From CAMAXB01 sp036401075 (GTDB lineage: Bacteria > Verrucomicrobiota > Verrucomicrobiia > Opitutales > Opitutaceae), in contig DASWVY010000038.1 of the NCBI GenBank assembly GCA_036401075.1, positions 74,645-138,644 of the forward strand: DNA of 64,000 nucleotides. Reading direction: 5' to 3'. How positions within the stretch are numbered: the first letter of the stretch is position 1; every line of letters starts with the position of its first letter. The translations under genes were made by a program, and so were the position numbers. The notes under the pieces are model-generated. The model did not search any database. It was given only the letters and a program-made list of their open reading frames with translations, and was not told where the DNA came from. Below are positions 59,100 through 64,000 of the stretch, one piece after another.

Positions 59100-62000
59100 A
59101 TGATCGCCCGCATCATCCACTGGTCGCTGCACAACCGCTTCATCGTGATGGCGGGGCTGCTCGCGCTTTGTGCGTGGGGCGTCCTGTCGATCCGCCAAGT
59201 GCCAATCGATGCGATTCCTGATCTTTCTGAGAACCAGGTGATCGTCTACGCGGACTGGGCCGGTCGCTCGCCGCAGGAAGTTGAGGACCAGATCACCTAC
59301 CCGCTCAGCGTCTCCCTCCAGGGACTGGCCGGGGTCAAGACCGTCCGGGCCACGTCGATGTTCGGCTTCTCCTTCCTGACCGTCATCTTTGAGGACTCAG
59401 TCGAAACCTATTTTGCGCGCACCCGTGTCCTCGAACGCCTCAACTCGCTCGGCGACGTGCTGCCGGCCGGTGTCACCGCCCGCCTCGGGCCCGATGCCAC
59501 CGGTCTAGGCTGGGTCTACCAGTACTACCTGAAGGATGAGTCCGGAACCCAGGACCTAGGCTCCCTCCGCAACCTGCAGGACACGTTTATCCGCTATCAA
59601 CTCGCCTCGGTTCCCGGCGTCGCCGAGGTGGCGAGCATCGGCGGCTTCGTGCGGCAGTACCAGGTCGAGGTCTCGTCCCAGAAGCTTCGCCAGTACGGAC
59701 TCACCCTCGGCGACGTCATGGACGCGGTCTCCGACGGCAACCTCAACGTCGGCGGCAAGACGATCGAGGAGAACGGCGCCGAGTTTGTCGTGCGCGGGGT
59801 CGGGCTTGTCCAAAGCGAGGCCGACATCGAGTCGATCGTCGTCATGCCCCGCGAGGGCACCCCGCTGTACGTGCGTGATGTCGCGACCGTCCGCATCGGC
59901 GGCGACTTCCGCCGCGGCGCGCTCGACGTCAACGGGCGCGAGGTCGTGGGCGGCATCGTTGTCATGCGTTACGGCGAAAACGCCTACCGCGTGATCCAAG
60001 ACGTCAAGGCCCGCCTCGCCTCGCTCGCCCCCGGTCTGCCGGCCGGAGTCAGCGTTGAATCCTTCTACGACCGCAGCGATCTCATCTCGCGCGCCATCGC
60101 CACGCTCAAGGACGCGCTCATCGAGGAAATCATCCTCGTGACGCTGATGCATGTCTTCTTCCTCTGGCACTTCCGCAGCATCCTGATCGTCACCCTGCCC
60201 CTACCGGCCTCCATCCTGGTCTCCTTCATCCTCATGCGCCAGTTCGGGATTCCCTCGAACATCATGTCGCTGACCGGCATCGCGATCGCGATCGGCGTAC
60301 TGGTCGACGCCGGCATCGTGATGACGGAAAATGTGATCCGGCACTGCGAGTTGGAGGAAAAGCGACTCGGCCGGCGACTCACCGGGCCGGAGGTCTTTAC
60401 GGTCACGCTGAACGCCTGTCAGCAGATCGGCCGGCCGATGTTCTTCTCGATTCTCGTGGTCGTACTCGCGTTCGTACCGGTGTTCATGCTCACCGGCCAG
60501 GAGGGTAAGTTGTTTCATCCGCTGGCCTGGACCAAGGTGTTTGCCATCACCGGCGCGCTGATGCTCGCGATCACGGCCGTGCCGGTGCTGTGCACGTTCT
60601 TTGTGCGCGGCCCGTTCCGCTCAGAAGACGAGAACGCGCTGATGCGCTTTCTCCTGCGTTGTTACGATCCCTTTCTGAACTTCGCACTGCGCCAGCGCGC
60701 GGCGGTCCTGGCCATCGCGGCCGTTCTGCTCGTCGCGAGCGTGGTGCTCGCCTTTGGCCTGCCCCGCGCAATCAACAGCCGCCTGCCGGAATCGATCGCC
60801 CGCCACACCCAGGGGTTCGGCAGCGAGTTCATGCCGACGCTGGAGGAAGGTTCGCTGCTGTTCATGCCAGTGCTCTTGCCGGCCACCTCGCTCAGCGAAG
60901 TGAAGCGCATCATGTCGTGGCAGGATCGCGTGATGAGCGCGCACCCAGCGGTCGCGTCGGTCGCGGGCAAGCTGGGCCGAGCGGAGAGCGCGACGGATCC
61001 GGCCCCGGTGGAGATGATCGAAACCACGATCATGCTGAAGCCCGAGGCAGAATGGCCGGCTGGAACGACCAAGGAGTCGATCGTCGCTGAACTCTCGGCC
61101 ATGTTGACCCAGGTCCCTGGCTATGTGCCGGGATTTCTCCAGCCGATCGAAAACCGCATTCTGATGACCAGCACCGGCATCCGAGCGCAGGTCGGCGTCA
61201 AAATTTTCGGCGACAATCTTGATGCGCTCCAAGCCAAGGCCTTCGAGGTCGAGCGCGTCGTCTCCGGAATCCCGGGGGCGGTGGGTGTCGCACCTTCCCG
61301 CGTGCAGGGAAAGCCCTACCTTGAAGTCGCCGTGCGTCGCGCCGATCTCGGCCGTTACGGACTGAGCGTCCGCCAAGTCTACGACGTCGTCGAAGCCGGC
61401 CTCGGCGGCGTGGCCGTTGGCACCACGATCAAGGGTCGCGAGCGCTGGCCGCTGCAGGTTCGGCTCGAGGAAGCGGATCGCGGCGATCTGGAACGCATCG
61501 GCGAGCTCGCGTTGACGACGCCGTCCGGCGCCGTGATCCAGCTGCGTCAGGTCGCCGATGTGCGGCGCACGATCGGGCCGAGCGAAATCGCTTCCGAGAA
61601 CGGACGCCTGCGCGTTTTTGTGCAGGCGAACGTCAACGACCGCGACCTGGGCAGCTTCGTCGAGGAGATCCGCGAGCGCGTGTCCGCCGAGGTGCAGCTC
61701 GATCCAGGCATGACCATCGAGTACTCGGGTCAGTACGAAAATCAGCTCCGCGCGCGCCGCACCCTGATGATCGTTTTTCCGACGGTGTTCGCGATCATCC
61801 TCGGCGTCCTGATCATCACCTTCCGCAGCGTCGCCGAGGCCGCGCATGTGATTCTGGCTGTGCCCTTCGCCCTGACCGGCGGGGTGCTGCTGCAGTGGTG
61901 GATGGGCTTTAATTTCAGCGTCGCGGTGTGGGTCGGCTACATCGCGCTCTTTGGCACGGCGATCCAGACCGGCGTGGTCATGGTCGTGTACCTGGAGGAA

Positions 62001-62285
62001 GCGGTGATGCGTGCCCGGACCCGCCTTGGACGTGAATTGAACCGGGAGGAGCTGCTCGCCGCGGTACGCGAAGGCGCGCGCCTGCGACTGCGGCCAAAGA
62101 TCATGACCGTCGCCACCACGGTGGCTTCACTCCTGCCCATCCTCTGGAGCACGCAGACCGGGTCCGAAGTGATGCAGCCCCTGGCCGCGCCCGTGGTGGG
62201 CGGCAGTGTTTCGAGCCTGCTGCACATCCTGATCGTGACGCCGGTGATCTTTACGTGGCTGCACGGACGCAAACTCCAGGCCTAG
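59100..62285 (+). CDS. cusA: CusA/CzcA-family heavy-metal efflux RND pump
   Basis: 1061 residues. Twelve membrane helices with two large periplasmic loops. Hallmarks of the heavy-metal efflux group: LLALCAWGVLSIRQVPIDAIPDLSENQVIVY at the start, EVEDQITYPLSVSLQGLAGVKTVR, TM4 motif GVLVDAGIVMTENVIRH, FVPVFMLTGQEGKLFHPLAW, and RPKIMTVATTVASLLPILWS near the end. It exports monovalent Cu/Ag or divalent metals from the periplasm with CusB and an outer-membrane channel; no CusC gene is adjacent. The copper setting favours Cu/Ag. Confidence 0.94.
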   Translation: MIARIIHWSLHNRFIVMAGLLALCAWGVLSIRQVPIDAIPDLSENQVIVYADWAGRSPQEVEDQITYPLSVSLQGLAGVKTVRATSMFGFSFLTVIFEDSVETYFARTRVLERLNSLGDVLPAGVTARLGPDATGLGWVYQYYLKDESGTQDLGSLRNLQDTFIRYQLASVPGVAEVASIGGFVRQYQVEVSSQKLRQYGLTLGDVMDAVSDGNLNVGGKTIEENGAEFVVRGVGLVQSEADIESIVVMPREGTPLYVRDVATVRIGGDFRRGALDVNGREVVGGIVVMRYGENAYRVIQDVKARLASLAPGLPAGVSVESFYDRSDLISRAIATLKDALIEEIILVTLMHVFFLWHFRSILIVTLPLPASILVSFILMRQFGIPSNIMSLTGIAIAIGVLVDAGIVMTENVIRHCELEEKRLGRRLTGPEVFTVTLNACQQIGRPMFFSILVVVLAFVPVFMLTGQEGKLFHPLAWTKVFAITGALMLAITAVPVLCTFFVRGPFRSEDENALMRFLLRCYDPFLNFALRQRAAVLAIAAVLLVASVVLAFGLPRAINSRLPESIARHTQGFGSEFMPTLEEGSLLFMPVLLPATSLSEVKRIMSWQDRVMSAHPAVASVAGKLGRAESATDPAPVEMIETTIMLKPEAEWPAGTTKESIVAELSAMLTQVPGYVPGFLQPIENRILMTSTGIRAQVGVKIFGDNLDALQAKAFEVERVVSGIPGAVGVAPSRVQGKPYLEVAVRRADLGRYGLSVRQVYDVVEAGLGGVAVGTTIKGRERWPLQVRLEEADRGDLERIGELALTTPSGAVIQLRQVADVRRTIGPSEIASENGRLRVFVQANVNDRDLGSFVEEIRERVSAEVQLDPGMTIEYSGQYENQLRARRTLMIVFPTVFAIILGVLIITFRSVAEAAHVILAVPFALTGGVLLQWWMGFNFSVAVWVGYIALFGTAIQTGVVMVVYLEEAVMRARTRLGRELNREELLAAVREGARLRLRPKIMTVATTVASLLPILWSTQTGSEVMQPLAAPVVGGSVSSLLHILIVTPVIFTWLHGRKLQA

Positions 62286-62300
62286 GGCCCGCTCACTCCC

Positions 62301-62831
62301 ATGGCCCTGACCACCCAGGACGTGGCAAACCGGCTGTTGGCGCAGCGTGAGGCATTCAGGGGATTTCTGCGTTCCCGGTTGGGCAGCGAAGCCGATGCCG
62401 ATGATCTCTTGCAAAGCAGCCTGATCAAAGCCCTGCAACACGGGGAGTCCCTGCGCGACGAAACCCGACTGGAGGCATGGTTTTATCAGGTGCTGCGCCA
62501 TGCGATCACCGATCATGCCCGCCGCGAGCAGGCGACCCGCCACCGGGAGGAGGCGTGGATGCAGTTGCGGGAAGACGAGGAAGTCCGCCAGCGTGCCTGC
62601 GGATGCCTCGCCGGCGTGATCGCGAGCTTGAAGCCCGAGCATGCGCGGCTGGTGAGCGAGGTGGAATTGCAGGGCTTCAGTCTCGCCGCGGCGGCCAGCC
62701 GGAGCGGAATCACGCCCGGGAACGCCGGGGTCATCCTCCACCGGGCGCGGCGGGAAATCCGCCGGCGATTGGAACTCGTTTGCGGCGACTGCTCGGCCCA
62801 AAGCTGCCGAGACTGCGATTGCGACGCCTGA
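62301..62831 (+). CDS. CorE-like ECF sigma factor with Cys-rich metal-sensing tail
   Basis: 176 residues. Sigma region 2: FRGFLRSRLGSEADADDLLQSSLIKAL and LEAWFYQVLRHAITDHARR. An internal ACGCLAGVIASLKPEH leads to region 4: LVSEVELQGFSLAAAASRSGITPGNAGVILHRARREI. The tail CGDCSAQSCRDCDCDA carries six cysteines in CxxC and CxC spacing. This linker Cys plus Cys-rich C-terminal domain is the hallmark of CorE-type (ECF44-like) sigma factors of Myxococcus, which sense copper directly without an anti-sigma factor. It lies between cusA and the copper P-type ATPase, which fits that role. Confidence 0.88.
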   Translation: MALTTQDVANRLLAQREAFRGFLRSRLGSEADADDLLQSSLIKALQHGESLRDETRLEAWFYQVLRHAITDHARREQATRHREEAWMQLREDEEVRQRACGCLAGVIASLKPEHARLVSEVELQGFSLAAAASRSGITPGNAGVILHRARREIRRRLELVCGDCSAQSCRDCDCDA

Positions 62832-62886
62832 AAGCTGGGGGCAGAATCACGATGTAAAGTTTGGGCAACGGCTCCGTCTCCTTGGT

Positions 62887-64000
62887 ATGAACTCCGAATC
62901 CTGCCACACTCCGCCGCCGGCCCACGGGGGTCACGGCCATGCCCATGCGCACGGTCACGGCCAACCGCCAGCCGGCGCCGCCGATGACGCGCCCGTGTAC
63001 ATGGGGTTGCCTCATGAACGCGTGCTGCGCCCCCGTTTCTGGGTCGCGCTGGTGCTCACCCTGCCGGTGCTCGCCCTCTCGATGGGCGAGATGGTCGCGC
63101 CGGCCATGTTTCATCAGCTCCACGCTTGGAACCCACATCTCAGTTCGTGGGTTCAATGGGCTCTGACCACGCCCGTGTTTTTCTGGAGCGGCACCTTCTT
63201 CCTGCGTCGCTGGTGGCGTTCGATCCGCGAGCGTGACACCAACATGTTCACGCTCACGGTGACCGGCACCGGCGCCGCCTACCTCTACAGCACGGCCGCG
63301 ACCCTGTGGGGCGATGCGTTCCCGACGGAATTGCGCGGCACCCACGGCGTGCCCCTCTATTTCGAGGCCACCGCTTTCATCACCACGGTGGTGCTGCTCG
63401 GACAGATTCTTGAGCAGCGCGCCCACGCGCGGACCGACGCGGCGATCCGCGCGCTCATGGACCTGGCGCCGAAGATTGCCCATCGGATCGACTCCGCTGG
63501 ACACGAGCAGGACGTACCGGTCGCCGAAGTGAAGCCGGGGGACCGGCTTCGCGTGCGGGCGGGCGAGCATCTCCCGGTTGATGGCGTGGTGACGACAGGT
63601 CAGACCGAAGTCGACGAATCCATGCTCACCGGCGAGCCGATTCCTGTGTCCAAAACCCCTGGCGACCGAGTGAGTGCCGGCACCCTCAATACAACCGGAA
63701 GCTTCATCTACACCGCCGACCGGGTCGGCACGGAGACCTTGCTCGCGCAAATCGTGCGCCTCGTCGAGCAAGCCACCGAGAGCGAGGCTCCGATCGCACG
63801 ACTGGCGGACCGGGTGTCGGCATGGTTTACGCCTGCCGTTTTGGGCATCGCCCTGATCACGTTTCTGGCCTGGACGCTTTTCCTTCCGGAACGCGGCTGG
63901 CTCTACGGACTACTCAATGCCGTCGCGGTTCTGATCATTGCGTGCCCGTGCGCGCTGGGCCTGGCCACGCCGGTTTCAATCGTCACCGGGATCGGTCGCG
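62887..64000 (+). CDS. Copper-translocating P-type ATPase, N-terminal part (runs off window)
   Basis: 371 complete codons are visible from the ATG at 62887, with no stop before the edge. The N-terminus is His-rich (HGGHGHAHAHGHG) rather than a classical heavy-metal-associated CxxC domain. Then come the P1B helices, the actuator motif MLTGEPIPVSK, and the CPC ion-site motif in IIACPCALGLATPVS. The CPC motif indicates Cu(I)/Ag(I) transport, CopA-like; the His-rich start also occurs in CopB-type pumps, which carry CPH instead. It completes the copper cluster with CusBA and the CorE-like sigma factor. Confidence 0.93.
   Translation, partial: MNSESCHTPPPAHGGHGHAHAHGHGQPPAGAADDAPVYMGLPHERVLRPRFWVALVLTLPVLALSMGEMVAPAMFHQLHAWNPHLSSWVQWALTTPVFFWSGTFFLRRWWRSIRERDTNMFTLTVTGTGAAYLYSTAATLWGDAFPTELRGTHGVPLYFEATAFITTVVLLGQILEQRAHARTDAAIRALMDLAPKIAHRIDSAGHEQDVPVAEVKPGDRLRVRAGEHLPVDGVVTTGQTEVDESMLTGEPIPVSKTPGDRVSAGTLNTTGSFIYTADRVGTETLLAQIVRLVEQATESEAPIARLADRVSAWFTPAVLGIALITFLAWTLFLPERGWLYGLLNAVAVLIIACPCALGLATPVSIVTGIGR

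Overview
The window is about 64 kb of high-GC DNA (roughly 65% by eye) with tightly packed genes, Tat-exported sugar-related enzymes and many short palindromic repeats between genes. The gene content and the repeats fit a free-living member of the Opitutaceae (Verrucomicrobiota). This placement is an inference from gene families and sequence style; no 16S rRNA gene is present.

Layout. 1-6.1 kb: signalling (two HDOD proteins, a soluble PAS-PAS histidine kinase/receiver hybrid) and a small operon with a TPR protein and a FlgN-like coiled-coil protein. 6.4-13.1 kb: a Tat-exported sugar isomerase-like protein, a dicarboxylate symporter, a Gfo/Idh/MocA oxidoreductase and catalase-peroxidase KatG. 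13.2-16.4 kb: a lower-GC accessory islet around a tRNA-Arg(CCT), with HicAB, an orphan Phd antitoxin followed by a VapC remnant, and a KAP P-loop NTPase. 16.4-24.1 kb: a PQQ-type sugar dehydrogenase, a two-headed esterase, ribosomal protein S18, Sua5, HisC and an unusual hydrolase ending in a SAM-HAT C-terminal-like domain. 24.2-29.1 kb: an arsenic locus (HAD phosphatase, ArsJ, GAPDH, ArsR, a SigZ-like sigma factor with Cys-rich tail, ArsM). 29.2-34.9 kb: RNA helicase, DUF3568 lipoprotein, two PilT-type ATPases, DUF2911 protein. 34.9-42.0 kb: an overlapping operon with a large PIG-L deacetylase, a 57-residue membrane protein, a sodium/solute symporter and three bacillithiol genes: a compact BshC-like protein, BshB1 and BshA. 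42.1-56.8 kb: mixed housekeeping and accessory genes (macro domain, rhomboid, circularly permuted ATP-grasp/alpha-E, zinc metalloprotease, PhzF, DUF6268, NarL-type regulator, MocR-type regulator with EamA exporter, LdhA-type dehydrogenase). 56.8-64 kb: a copper or heavy-metal efflux cluster with a small Cys-rich periplasmic protein, CusB, CusA, a CorE-like sigma factor and a copper P-type ATPase cut by the window edge.

Functional picture. Three modules deal with soft metals, oxidants and thiols: arsenate efflux through 1-arseno-3-phosphoglycerate plus arsenite methylation, copper efflux, and low-molecular-weight thiol (bacillithiol) synthesis. KatG adds peroxide defence. Two sigma factors with Cys-rich C-termini sit directly inside the arsenic and copper clusters and may sense the metals themselves. 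The most novel items are the compact BshC-like protein in the bacillithiol operon, the hydrolase/SAM-HAT-C fusion, the metal-linked Cys-tailed sigma factors, and several repeat families, one of which supplies the stop codon of phzF while another lies in frame inside cusB.
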